A model generated the notes under the pieces. That model was given only the letters and a program-made list of their open reading frames with translations. It was not told the origin of the DNA and ran no database searches. The translations under genes and the position numbers were made by a program. From Smallanthus sonchifolius (lineage: Eukaryota; Streptophyta; Magnoliopsida; Asterales; Asteraceae), in the NCBI GenBank assembly GCA_023525975.1, contig CM042028.1, positions 78,181,501-78,245,500 of the forward strand: 64,000 nucleotides of DNA, read 5' to 3'. Below are positions 32,441-44,852 of this stretch, one piece after another (position 1 is the stretch's first letter; each line of letters begins with the position of its first letter).

Positions 32441-32674
32441 GAACAAGTATTTCAAGCAAGGTAGGAAGAATTACAATCACAAGCTCCCCCTCAGCTCAAT
32501 CTCTCATTACAATGATAATCTCCCTTAATGAATCACATCCACTAGGACAAACACTATTCATTCACTTAAATACAATACCAATAAGAGAGATACAAGATAA
32601 ACTATTAGATTGAGCTGAGATGATGATGATGTCACCATGAAAGGGGCGTAAAACATTCTCACTTTAGTGATTTC
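32441..32674. other. Junction segment with a 13-bp inverted repeat
   Basis: Unassigned DNA between two copia elements. It holds 'ctcagctcaatct' at 32490-32502 and its perfect reverse complement at 32607-32619. No duplication flanks it. Confidence 0.4.
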
Positions 32675-33216
32675 TGATTTTAGTATTGTCCTTGGTAGCT
32701 TTCTAAATCGAGTGTGGATCGCTTTCATATTAAAGTATTTCGTTTGTATATGAAATCTTCAATCAGACAATACATAAAGTTTCAATTCAAGAACGTGCAG
32801 TTCTTCCCTGTGAAAAGTGTATATGAAACGTGTAACCTTGAACAGACCAAATGAAGCCTTTATATAGGGGTTGAACGGCTGGTAGTTATATAACCACCAT
32901 AACTATCATAACTATGACCATTGGTAATTATATAACCACCACAACTACCATAACTACCATGGGTAGTTATATAACCGTCTAAACTACCGGTGGTGCTCTC
33001 CCGGACGCCGTTACTAGGGGTTTCGCCCCCGGATTTGCAAAGTCTAGGGCTTCGCCCCCTTGAACTATCGAGGATACTTAGTTCGAGAAATTAGAATATT
33101 CTTGAATGAGTGTGCACTACACACCTCCTAACTCATATCAATGTTTATTCTAATTTCGTATTTGGTGTTAAGTAAATCCAATTATACTATAATTGGCCTT
33201 GATGAAACTAAAATGA
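32675..33216 (-). repeat. 3' LTR of the outer copia element
   Basis: Matches 59931-60116 joined to 61892-62220. It is preceded on the minus strand by a purine-rich 'gaggcaggaaag' that may be the polypurine tract. Confidence 0.65.
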
Positions 33217-33764
33217 CTAACTTTCCTGCCTCATTTTAGTGTAATCCTTGATTCACTTAACGTAACAATCACAGAAAAAAAACTCATGCATAAATGAAAA
33301 TGTCGTAACGATTGAATTTTCATCTTAGTATATATTACACATTCCAAATATTCGAATATCGGGCTTTCTGTATGGATTGAACAATTGGTATTCATTTGAA
33401 TACATGAAGATTATATGTATATATATATAGATATAACTTCAACATAATCATCTGTTCTTAACCTGATACTGTATTTTACTGGCCTTGTGTCCATAGTCTT
33501 CAATGAGCATATAAAAAGCCAAGTTCAAGCTTTATTTGTAGCGGCTAAACTTCATACTCATATAGCTAGCTCTTTTCCTTCATGCACCTGCCATGCAATT
33601 TTTCAAAAGAACTATTAAATGTTATACTTCAACCTCTTCAACTTCCATGTCTAAAACATACATTGTGATGTAATTATACATATGTTCCAATCTCTAGATG
33701 TTAAGCTTTCCACATTCAATTCAACATCTGGCGTTCTACTAGATGGGTGTTTGGATTCCTAACA
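33217..33764 (-). other. 3' non-coding region of outer copia element
   Basis: AT-rich, no open frame of note. It lies between RNase H and the 3' LTR once the solo LTR is removed. Confidence 0.5.
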
Positions 33765-36300
33765 TGTGAGGCCCCGTTCCTGGGAGACCTTACGCGTTGG
33801 ATTTACTCATTCACAACATAGTTTAATAACTGAAAGTCATTCATTCATTGGCAGTTGAAACATTGTCATCAAACATAAGTAATAAAACATCAATGACATA
33901 GTCTTAAATTAAACATAAACGGGATGTCAGTCAGGGTCAGGTAGCCGGTAGTTATGGTCTAGTTGCATCCTTAGTAATTCTTTATCTCTAATAATTTACC
34001 TGAGGTACATACTAAAAGTCAGCTAACACTAGTGAGTTCTAGTTTTAAGCAAACATGCATTTTCATCATACACGTGGCATAAGTACATATATATATATAT
34101 ATAACTATTCATTATGCATAACATAGCTTTTAACATACATCACATGGAGTCGTAACTCCCATTCATTCATCATTGCATAACATAGCTTTTAACATACATC
34201 ATATGGAGTCGTAACTCCCATTCATTCATCATTGAGAGTTGTAGCTCGAGAACATTCATCATATTGAGTCATAGCTCATGTCACATGTATCAAGCAACTT
34301 GGCATAACACACATGGGTAAATCCTTCTCATCATATATCGGTGTCACAAAGACCACCGCATTGGTACCTACTACATATGCATTCGTGCATCGAAGGGCCT
34401 CCGTCTACACAAAGTAGCTGTAATAGTATACCTTTCTAGACTTTTAACATTCCGTCTGCATAGTAGTCGTACGTCGAATCGTACTACCGAAGTAGTGTTT
34501 AAAGCGCTTTTCGTCTCCACCAAGCGAAGGCATCTACCACTCACAGGTGCAGCCGTAAACATTACACTGAGTCGTCACCCAGCCATCACACGTCAACACG
34601 AAGTAGCCGTACCGTCTACCAAAGGTAGCCGTTTCCTATTCGAACTATTTATGCATCCGTGCTTTGTAAAGAGCCTCCGTCTAACGTAGTAGCCGTAATA
34701 GTCTGCCTTTCTAGACATTAAACATTCCGTGTGGATAGATAGTCGTCCGTTCATCCGTTTGCCACAAAGGCAACCATCACATAGACATATAAGCATGTAA
34801 GGGAAATCATTTGTAATAACGTCATTTTTCATAGTATGGACGTAGCCAGGTTATAACCATTTTATATAAGTTTAAGTATGCACATCAGCCCAAACGTGAG
34901 TAAAACTTGTAAAAAGGGCATCTAGAAACTCACCTAACACGTGTAGTATAGGTGTCAGGCCTAAGCACAGTCCGGAGTCTTTATGTATCTTTTAATCATG
35001 TACATATTGTACCTAGGAGGAGTTAGTTCAAATACTAAGCGTATGCTCATAATATATCCAAGTATTTCTTAGACCTAGGGTACTTTTGTAAGAGCTCGTT
35101 GTATAGTGTTCATTCATGACCAAGTTCTCGTGCAAACTCGTACCTTGCGTGAACTTGTAAGTCATGATAACTTGACATGCCCCCTTTGGCTTACAAAGCC
35201 TTAGTTTGAGTACTTGAACCCGAGATCCCGAAACCGAATACTAGTAATCATGATCACGGCCGAGTACTAGGACTTAGGGAACGAGTCGAGTACTTATGGT
35301 CAAACACTATGAACTGTAATTAGGCTCATCATGAACCCCGAGTACCTATGACCAAGTATGAGGAAGCCGAGTACTTGGGCTGAATACACAGTCACGAGAA
35401 CCTTTAGTCTTAGTGAATTTACCATGTAAACACGGGCGAGAACTTACCATGCATTAGGACTGCGAACTTAGCCTGCATGTATGCGCCATTTTAGAACCGT
35501 ATGGATCTTCAGGGTCATTACGCTAGAAGTTCAGGGCCCCAACTTCACACCATCACCACCAGGAGCTAACTACCATCGATCCAATCTTGTACGATCACTA
35601 GCTAACGCCCTGAGTTTTCATTAAGTTGAGACCTTAACCTGAATATGAATGATTCCCATCAGAATCAATAGCAATACTCATAACGGCTTACTAACACGAA
35701 GAAATTGTTAAACTTTATGTACAAGATAACTCTTACCTGGAAATCACTTATTTGGATCGGTCACAGCCTTAGCTTCCTTCTGTTAGAGCATACGATGGGA
35801 ACCTGCAAGGTTTCACCTCTTTCGTCTCATTATGATGGCGAGCCAAAGCCACGATGACGAGCCTGCAACTAGCAGCTCCGGTCACCTACACGCCACTCGT
35901 AAAGTGTCTTGGTTTCATCTTAGATTAACGGCTACCTTCTTGACTCGAGTGGAGAAGCCATCGGGTCACACTTTGGCGGATTCACGGCAGCCTTACGGTG
36001 ATCGAAAATCTGGAGCTGGAGCTGGAGCTTGAAGGTGGCAGCGGTAGGTTTTTCTCCAAATGAAGGAGATGGCACTATTTAAATGGAATGTTCTTTTATG
36101 CCCCCTCAAGGTTCTCCCATAATGAAATTTACTATTGAACTTACATCTAGGTCCCTAAGGAAACTTTACTAGACAAGTTATAACTCACTTTAATTACTTT
36201 ATCAACTATGGACCTTAAAATAAGACATGTCCCTTTTCACACATTAACCTTTTCGTATCATTTGCAACTTAATAGAAGAATGGGAAAATAGGGCGTTACA
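33765..36300 (-). mobile_element. Solo gypsy-type LTR, 2.5 kb
   Basis: TGTGAGGCCCC...GGGCGTTACA with a perfect target-site duplication, TAACA, at 33760-33764 and 36301-36305. The ends resemble the chromovirus LTRs in this window with one changed base (TGTGAGG for TGTAAGG). It has a 'ccgaagtag'-type repeat region (34360-34780) related to the array at 4621-4906, and multiple 'gagtactt' words at 35190-35380. No internal domains. Frames inside it (34495-34689, 35832-36032) are not genes. Confidence 0.88.
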
Positions 36301-36378
36301 TAACACGAGAGATTTAAATAGACTTTAACTCCATCTCCATAGCTGAATTGTGCACAATATCTCTTCCTAACCCTTTCG

Positions 36379-37741
36379 TTAGATGTTCGGGTAATTATGT
36401 TGTGTACAAACAAACTCAACTGAAATCGCCCCATTCGTTATAAGCTCACGAATCATGTTATGTCTAACACCTAGATGTCTACACTTTCCATTATACACTT
36501 GACTATAAGCATTAGCCAAGGTAGCCGCACTATCACACTGAAGAGATATAGTTGGTATCAGTTTAGGCCATAATGGAATCGCATACACTAAATTCCTTAA
36601 CCACTCAACCTTTTTACCAGCTGCAGGTAAAGGAATAAACTTAGGTTCCATTGTTGAGTTAGTTATGCAAGTTTGCTTCCTTGATCTTCCATTTTAGTTA
36701 TCAAACATACATCAGAATAACCATCTAGTACCGAAGGAAATCCGTTTTATGTCAAACCATAATCAATGGTTTTTCTCAAATAATTTAGTACTCTCCTTAT
36801 AGCTTGCGAATGGTGTGTACTCGGATTGCTAGTAAACCTGTTTAGCTTTCCAAAAACATAAGCTATATAAGGTCTTGTACTTATCATGGCATACGTCATA
36901 AAACTAATAGCTCTAGAGTATTTAAGCTGGGATTCACATTTATTAGGTAATAGCTTCACCTTTGGGTTAATTGGAGTGCTAATGGGAGAATGATTCTCAA
37001 AATTGAATTTCTTCAAGAAGTTCTTAATATAATGAGATTGTGAGATGGTAATAGCCTTGTTCTCATACTTGATCCTAATACCTAGAATCACATTTTCCTC
37101 CCCCAAATCTTTCATAGAGAAGTTAGATGACAATAATTCCTCAGTTTTATCCACTAGATCTTGATTAGTGTTAAAGATTAACATGTCATCCACATAGACA
37201 AATTATAACTCCTTTACCAGAGTCATCAAACTTGCTATATACACACTTGTCAGCTTGGTTCAAGTGATAACCATTAGACAACACAGTGTCATCAAACTTT
37301 TGTTGCCATTGTTTAGGTGCTTGTTTTAGAGCATACAATGATTTAATTAACTTGCACACTTTATGGTCTTTACCAGGCATAACAAAACCTTCTCGTTGCT
37401 TCATGTATATCTCCTCATCCAACTCACCATTCAAGAATGCATTTTTCACATCCATTTGGTGTATAACAAGGTTATGTATAACTGCTAAAGCAATCAATAA
37501 CTTAAGGTGGATATTCTTACAACATGAGCATATGTGTCAAAGTAATCCATACCCTCCTTTTTTTCTAAAGCCTTGGATGATCAATCTGGCTTTAAACTTA
37601 GTTATGGTACCATCTACTTTCATATTCTTCTTGAAGATCCACTTGCAACACAAAGGTTTACAACCGGGGGGCAGATCCATGAGTAACCAAGTATTGTTTT
37701 GCATAATAGAATCTATCTCATCATTTATTGCTTCCATCTAG
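36379..37741 (-). pseudogene. RT and RNase H of outer copia element
   Basis: RT begins at 37737 with 'EAINDEIDSIMQNNTW' and 'CCKWIFKKNMKVDGTI', continues at 37497-37186 ('MDVKNAFLNGELDEEIY', 'KLIKSLYALKQAPKQW') and changes frame at the active site near 37190, where the YVDD region reads 'DDMLIFNTNQDL' in the next frame. RNase H lies at 36651-36379 ('QCDSAATLANA', 'HLGVRHNMIRELI') and ends early at TAA 36379. The gap 36652-36746 is out of frame. All catalytic regions can be recognised but none is continuous. Confidence 0.87.
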
Positions 37742-38061
37742 AAAGAAACATCCTGAGATGCCATAGCTTCACTACATGTTCTAGGATCTTCCTCAATATT
37801 AAAGCAATATTGATATTGAGATTGAATCTCATTCCTAAATCCTTTAACTAAGTATAGTCGAAAGCCATGACCATAGTTCTTAGCTACTCTTGGTTTACTA
37901 CTTCTCATTGGTTCAGGTGTTGTGAAGGGTGTATTGTTTATAGTATCGGTTGCTTGAGAGTTACTCAAGCAAGGAACCATATCCTTTAGTCTAGGTATAG
38001 ACAAGAACATACTCTCATCAAAGATTGCATCTCTAGACTTAATCACTGTGTTAATAGACAC
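37738..38061 (-). pseudogene. Integrase-RT linker of outer copia element
   Basis: 107 codons with 'SRDAIFDESMFLSIPRLKDM', the typical linker between integrase and RT. It is in frame with neither neighbour. Confidence 0.6.
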
Positions 38062-38091
38062 TGAATCATTAAGTTCTATGACATATAACCT

Positions 38092-39113
38092 TTAGGCCTT
38101 GAAATGCTCAACATATCCAATAAAGATGCAGTCTATACCTTTTTCACCTAAGTTCTTCCTCGTAGGTTTAGTGAGCCTTCCCACAGCTCTACAACCCCAA
38201 ACTCGTATATAGCTTAAGTTTGGCGGCTTTCCCAACAAAAGTTCATAAGGGGTAACTTTGTTCCTTTTGTTAGGAACCCTATTTAGTAAATAGCAGGCTG
38301 TTAACATAGCCCCACCCTTTCTTTTAGAGCCATATTCTATCTTTCAAATACACCATTCTATTGTGGTGTATAAGGAGTAGTGATTTGATGTATAATACCT
38401 ACTGATTGGAAATAAATGGATCATAATTCTCACCTCCCCTATCAGTATGTGATGTTTTATTAAATCATTCTTTTGTAATTACACCTCAGTTTTGTTTATC
38501 TTAAATTTTTCTAAACCTTCGTCTATAGTATGCAGACAAAACTTAGAGGCGTCATCAATAAAAGTAACTACATACTTTTTATTGCCTAATGGGGGAGTTG
38601 TATGGAAATCACATAAGTTACTATGTATCAATTCTAATAAATTAGATTCCCTTTTATTGTCTTTAAAAGGTTGCCTAGTTACCTTAGTTAGCATGTATGT
38701 TTTCCACTTTTCATTATTTATGTCAAAGGCAAGAATTAAACTAGACTTGAACATATCTAATAATCTTTTATAGTGTACATATCCTAACCTAGTTTGCTAC
38801 AAAGCTAACTTATTCATACAATTACTAGTGTTAACCAAGCAAGCAGAATTATCACCAAAAGAAACATTGATGTTTAGTCTAAACATACCATTCAAATAAC
38901 CAAATCCAACAAAAGAACCATGTTTGGATATGATATATTTATCCAACTCCAACACTTGTTTGCATCCATAGATGTGTAATACAATACCAAACACGTTCGA
39001 ATCCCCAGTACAAATAAAACATCATCCAAGTTCAAACATTTTCCAGAAGTAAATAAATGCTTCACTTTTCCAAGGCCCTTGATTGGTTCGGTAGAAACAC
39101 TCACCTTGCGCAA
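38092..39113 (-). pseudogene. Protease tail and integrase of outer copia element
   Basis: Contains 'GLGKVKHLFTSGKCLNLDDV' (protease to pre-integrase), 'YVVTFIDDASKFC' of the integrase core (first catalytic Asp region), and the integrase C-terminal part 'MLTACYLLNRVPNKRNKVTP' and 'RVWGCRAVGRL' at 38307-38092. The middle of the core, about 38310-38480, is out of frame and appears to lack a short stretch before 'MLTACYLL'. The upstream border at 39137-39141 is the TAGTG target site of the inserted copia element. Confidence 0.8.
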
Positions 39114-39141
39114 AAACGAACCATCATCTATTGGTTTAGTG

Positions 39142-39925
39142 TGTTGGGTTAAATAAATAAATCAGATATATTTTAGCGAAGCAATTTATGGTACAACAAA
39201 CAGATCAAATATGGATTCATTTCAGTGATCCGATTACACACGTATAAACAATATTATATAACCAACCATAGGATGTTCAGATTTTATACCTTTGACGATA
39301 ACCAGATCAAAAACACCTCAGTACAACAAACGTCACGCTAGATGACTCGTACACGAAATCCTGCAGCAAAACGTCACACGGTTGCGCGGGGAGGGGCGCC
39401 GATCGTGACGGTGACGACGGTCCGGCAAGGCGGCGATGGCCGGTGGTGGTGGTGCGTCGTCGGCCGGACACAGGGGAGAGAGATGGAGGGTTTTAGAAAA
39501 CCTCCTTGGTGGCTAAGATTCTTGATTAGGTTTTAGGGTTAAAGTTAAGGTTATATTTATAAGCCTATAACTTACACACCGCCCCTAAGATATTAACAAT
39601 TAATACCCAATAATAATTAACTGTTTAATTATTAACCTTTCTATTTTACTAATTGTTAATAATCAGTAAAATCTAATCTTTAAATGTTTAACAAATTAAA
39701 CATTTATTCCTCGTAAATAATTAATTAATCAGATAATTAATTATCTCAATCTCCGATAAACATTTCTCTAAATATGTATTTACCATTTATTATACCCCTC
39801 TTTCATGAACTATAATATTTAATAATTAAATATTATTACTTGCTCGTTGCCTAAGGTGTAACTATTTGGATCGTACCTCGTTAGTAACGTTGACTTAATT
39901 ATATTCGGACATCATATATCCGACA
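39142..39925 (-). repeat. 3' LTR of copia 39142-58949
   Basis: A 784-bp LTR beginning TGTCGG on the minus strand. The GC-rich block at 39385-39480 produces the spurious plus frame 39342-39536. Confidence 0.9.
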
Positions 39926-40747
39926 ATCTCCCACTTGGTCGAATAATTATTTAATCAGTTATGACGTATTTACAATCATCAAACTATTTCCATGTGTACA
40001 AGTAAACATACTTTACCAAGTCTAACAGTCCTAGTAAGCATATGTATCCTTTCTGTTTATGGCATACGTTGAACATGAGACATGGATACAATTCACTTCT
40101 CATATGTGGTTCAATTATCCTTGTTCTCGTTCTCCAATTCAAAGTGGTCTAAACAAACTGCTCTTTAGTTTGAACATGGCCATGCGTTTCACACCAGCTT
40201 GAATCAACGAGGGCGCCAGAATGTCCAAATCCTAATTAAAGAAGAATAGAATTCCCTTGGCCAAGTACAACTCCCACTAAACTTCATATTACTCCTGATT
40301 ATACCCTTATTACTGCCTGTTAAGGTACAGCATTAGATAAGATCAAAGAACAACATTTAGTCAGAGTTAGTTCTAGTAAGTGCCTCGAGTCGAGGATCGA
40401 CAGATGTTACTTTATTCAAAATATCTCAAGACATTGATCCATGAAGATAATTTTGAAGCGAGCTACGTCTAATAATTATTCTCTAATAATTATCCATGAA
40501 TATGGTTTCCAACGTCTTGGTCTTTCATTCACAATGAACCAACCATCCGATTCACAATAGGCTTACGTTCAGATTGATTCCCATGAATCTGATCGACTAC
40601 GGACATTTAGAATAATCTATATATTCAAGGATTTCTAAAATGTATAAACTATCGAACTTAGTAACATCTAATAATAATGCACCATTAAATCAAATATTAA
40701 AAATAATGTAAATGTATTGTTCGAATACACCAAATACTAAATACAGA
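39926..40747 (-). other. 3' non-coding region of copia element
   Basis: Starts with the polypurine tract (minus strand AAGTGGGAGATT at 39926-39937). About 800 bases follow without an open frame, between the RNase H stop and the 3' LTR. Confidence 0.6.
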
Positions 40748-41434
40748 TCAAACCCACTGTCTAGCAAATCTAAGGCCTATCTTGTCAGCATGCTCCTCAT
40801 GTTTAGAACGAGGCATAGGCTTAGTGAACGGGTCGGCTAGATTCAGATCTGTGCGAACTTTGTTTAACACGATGTCTCTCCATTCTAATATATCTCGGAT
40901 ATAATGAAATCTTCTGAGTATGTGCTTCGTTCTGTGGTGTGACCTTGGTTCCTTAGCTTGAGCAATGGCACCAGTATTGTCACACAGTATCTCGATTGGT
41001 TTCTGAATGTTAGCCATTACTCCAAGATCAGCAATGAAAGCATCCTCCTTTGCAGTTTTCGAAGCGGCAATGTATTCTGACTCAGTGGTGGATTGAGCAA
41101 CAACACTTTGCTTAATACTTTTCCAAGTGATCGCACCACCATTCAGAACAAATACAAATCTCGTTTAAGATCGAGAATCATCTCGATCAGTCTGGAAGCT
41201 AGCATCAGTGTAATATTTAACAGGTAGTTCTTCTTCTTGTCCTCCATATATCAAGAACATGTCCTTAGTTCTTCTCAAGTACTTTAGGATGTTCTTTACA
41301 GCTATCCAGTGACTCTCACCAGGATTCTGTTGATATCTGCTTGTTATACTTAAAGCGTACGATACGTCAGGTCTAGTACATAGCATGTCATACACGATCA
41401 AACTAATTGCAGAAGCATATGGAAACTTTACCAT
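40748..41434 (-). pseudogene. RNase H of copia 39142-58949
   Basis: Two open segments. 41434-41165 has 'YASAISLIVYDMLCTRPDVS' and 'VKYYTDASFQTDRDDSRS', then a stop. 41017-40748 has 'PIEILCDNTGAIAQAKEPR', 'HHRTKHILRRFHYIRDI' and ends 'KIGLRFARQWV'. The part between them (41018-41164) reads 'STTESEYIAA' in the same frame family. It is close to complete apart from the stop at 41165. Confidence 0.87.
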
Positions 41435-41611
41435 TTTCTTCTTGTCATCGTCAGACTAAGGGCATGGTTTATTATTCAGTATGGTTCCATGTGCCATAGG
41501 CAAAGACCCTATCTTAGAGTCTTGCATGAAAAAGTGTCAAATGACTTTATCAATATATGTACTTTGACTTAAACCTAAAAGCCGCTTTGATCTATCTCTG
41601 TAGATCTTTAT

Positions 41612-42055
41612 TCACAGAATATAAACAGCATCACCAAGATATTTCATCGTGAAACATTTACCTAACCAAGACTTTACGTCTTTTAGCATAGGGATATGGT
41701 TTCCAATGAGTAGTATGTCATCTACATACAGAATCAGAAAAGTCACATGTCTTCCACTTGCCTTCTTGTAGACACACGGTTCATCTTCGTTCTTGACAAA
41801 ACTAAACTCTTTTATTTTCTGGTCAAAGCAAAGATTCCAGCTTCTGGATGCCTGTTTTAATCCATAAATGGATTTGTTTAGCTTGCATACCTTATTAGGA
41901 TTCTCTATATCTTCAAAACTTTCTGGTTGAACCATATAGACATCTTCAGTAAGATTCCCATTAAGGAACGCGGTTTTGACATCTATTTGCCATATCTCGT
42001 AGTCATAATACGCGGCAATGGCAAGCAAGATCCTAATAGACTTAAACATGGCCAC
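41612..42055 (-). pseudogene. Reverse transcriptase of copia 39142-58949
   Basis: 148 codons holding 'YEIWQIDVKTAFLNGNL', 'KVCKLNKSIYGLKQASRSW' and the catalytic 'LILYVDDILLIGN'. Upstream RT motifs at 42056-42290 are interrupted by stops, e.g. TAA near 42262. Confidence 0.88.
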
Positions 42056-42489
42056 TGGCGAGAAAGTTTCATCATAATCAATTCCTTGAGTCTAAGTAAA
42101 GCCTTTCACTACCAGCCTTGTTTTGAAGGTTTGCACATTCCCATCCATGTCGATTTTCTTCTTGAAAATCCACTTGCTTCCTACGGTCCGACTTTCGGGA
42201 GGAAGGTCAACCAAGTCCCATACATGGTTGTCGTACATGGATTGAATTTCAACATCCATGGCTTAAAGCCATTTCTTAGATTAAGAATCTAAGATTGCAG
42301 ATTGTAACTAGTGGGCTCAGCCTGATCAACTATCAGGATGTCGTCAGTCTGGTGAATCCCGATATACCGGTCGGGTTCGTGACGATCCCTAGCACTTCTA
42401 CAAACAGTTTGTGTCACAGTTGAACCTTGAACATTTCTAGATTCAGTTTCAGCAGTCTCATGTTGAACGACAGGTTCAGATTGTGGTTC

Positions 42490-43361
42490 TTAGATCTCAT
42501 CCATATCCACACGGTTATCTCCAATCCCTATCGCAGTAAGTTCTTTCTCCAAGAAAGTAGCTCTACGTTTAATGAAAACTCTATTTTTAGCAGCATTGTA
42601 GAAGTAGTAACCGATTTTTTTAGGGTATCCGACGAAAACAACTTTATCACCATGAGGATTTAGCTTATCCGACGAAAGCATCTTAATCGTCTTACCAAGC
42701 TGATTTTGTACATCGTTCCGGTACTGTTTGAACATTTCAAACATTTAATGTTTATGCTTCATAAGATAAACATAACCATATCTACTGAAGTCATCAGTAA
42801 ATGTCATGAAGTATCTCTCTCCACTTCTAGACATTGTTCTGAACGGACCACATACATCAGTATGTACAAGTCCTAACATATCCTTAGCCCTTTGACCAAT
42901 ACCGGAAAAAGGAGCCTTGGTTAGCTTTCCACTTAAACATGATTCTCAATCATCAAACAACTCTTGGCTAGTAGAATTCAGAATTCCGGCGGTCTGGAGT
43001 TTCTTCATGCGATTCTTGTTTATGTGTCCAAGTCTACAATGCCATAGATAAGTATCATTGAAATCATATTTCGTACGTTTGGTGGAGATATTAAATAGAA
43101 TGTTATTATCATGGACTTCTATCTCATAGATTCCATTATGAGGCTTTGCGGAAAAATAAAACAAACCATTCAAATATGCAGAATGAAATCATTATCAAAT
43201 GCATAATTAAATCCTTGTTCCCGCAAAGCGGATACTGAAACAATATTCCTAGTCAAATTAGGAATGAAATAAACATTGTTCAAAACAAGTTCTAAACCAG
43301 AAGGAAGTAAAAGAGTGTATTCTCCCACAGCCTTCACAGCAACCTTTTGTCCATTTCCCAC
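42490..43361 (-). pseudogene. Protease C-terminus and internally deleted integrase of copia 39142-58949
   Basis: 43361-43170 continues the protease ('NVYFIPNLTRNIVSVSAL'). 43173-42946 has the pre-integrase finger 'TYLWHCRLGHINKNRMKKL'. Next come 'HTDVCGPF' and 'TFTDDFSRYGYVY' of the integrase core. At 42744-42490 the frame jumps from 'LGKTIKMLSSD' to 'KLNPHGDKVVFVGYP', which normally lies about 150 residues further on. The second catalytic Asp context and the Glu are therefore deleted, and this copy could not integrate by itself. Confidence 0.8.
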
Positions 43362-43400
43362 ATGGAGCTCCAGGTCGCCTTGCTTCAGCCTCCTAACCTT

Positions 43401-44257
43401 CTATAGTCCCTGTAAATCATTACAAATGTGATAACCACATCCGGTGTCAAAGACCCAAGATTTGCTAGACAATGAGAAGATCTCAATAATAAACATACAT
43501 GAAGATCCTGCTTTCAAAGCTTTGGTCTTCCTAGCAAGGTACGAAGGACAGTTACATTTCCAGTGTCCTATCTCTCCACAGTAATGACAGGTGTCATCAC
43601 TTTTGAAAATAGCTATCTTTTTGCCACGCTTTCTTGGTTCAGAAATCAAGATGTCTATTTGTCCCAAATTCATTTCAAAAGCCATTAGCGACCCTCGCAA
43701 ATCAGATAAGGTTTCTCCCACCACATGCTGCTTGTAGTAATCAACGAACTCTTCGTATTCAACCGACAAAGACATCAGTATGAAATCTATTACTATATCC
43801 TGGTTGATAGGTGAACCAAGATCTTTTAGGCTGTCGATGAGTTTCATCATTTTAGAAAAGTGTGAGCTCATTCCTGTTCCTCTTTCCATGCTGCTTGTTA
43901 AGGACTTAAGCACATTGAGATGCTCACTCCGATTTTGATGAAACCTTTTCTTCAGTTCACGAGCCATATCATATGCAGAGTGATATTCCAGCTCACGACG
44001 GAGTTCATCACACATCGTAGATAGAAACAAAAATGATGCCTCATTAGAATCTTCAATGTGTCGTCTCCAAAGTATCTTGGAGCCGTCATTGGGAGGAACT
44101 GGGGAATTGAAATTTCTAGGACATAGGATCTCTTTTCTTCCTTAAGAACACTTCTCAAGATACGGTACCACTCAGAGAAGTTTTCTCGTTTGAGCATGTT
44201 CCGATAAAGCATAGATCTTAGAGCAAAAACGGAGTCTGAATTGATTTCAAAAGACAT
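43401..44257 (-). pseudogene. Gag and protease start of copia 39142-58949
   Basis: Starts at ATG 44257 and shifts frame near 44030. 44030-43401 encodes 'HLNVLKSLTSSMERGTGMSS', a perfect CCHC knuckle 'CHYCGEIGHWKCNC' and the protease motif 'VFDTGCGYHICND' (Asp-Thr-Gly). It stops at 43401, where the protease continues in a neighbouring frame. Confidence 0.87.
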
Positions 44258-44852
44258 CTACAAAATTCAAAAATAACGGTTTTAGTATTTTCATGCAAAA
44301 TATCCTAATTAGAATCTTATGACCCAATTGTAAAATAATATAACTAGGAATGAGATCCCAGTTCCCCATATCTCAGTGAATGCCTGAGCACTCTTCACTA
44401 GCATAGCTAGACAGGTAGGTAACGATTACCGATTGTATCAACTATATAACTCTCGGTTTGAGGGGCATGACGAGTAATGTCAAGCTTTGGATACGTTTCC
44501 CTCAACTACGCACACTTAAACAACTTAAGTGATATTTGTCCTTCAATTGTAACTGTAGACCCGGCCTAAGTGACTCAGGAAACGCGGTTCTACCTTCAAC
44601 CAACACCGTAGGACCGGATGCAGGCTAATTCACAAACACCGAGGTTTCGGATATATTAGTTGAAGTGTTACAATTAAGGGTGGCGCAAAAATATCGATTA
44701 TATATATTGGGATTTCTGTAATGTTTTTTAAATATAACCGTTTCGGGTCAAAAACATTTTGGTCGACGAGTAGCATGAAACAAGTCGCGCAATTTTAGTA
44801 AACCGATTTTACTAATTATTAGTTCGTGACACTTTCAACACTCGACACGATT
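44258..44852 (-). other. Leader of copia 39142-58949, proximal part
   Basis: Non-coding DNA between gag and the inserted gypsy element. Its other part is 57363-58100. Confidence 0.55.

Noticed and set aside
34495..34689. Frames inside the 2.5-kb solo LTR, including 35832-36032
   Set aside because: Short, without domains, and contained in an LTR with a perfect target duplication.
39342..39536. GC-rich plus-strand frame (also 58350-58553 and 183-383)
   Set aside because: All three lie at the same place in copies of one copia LTR and run antisense to the element; they are shadows.
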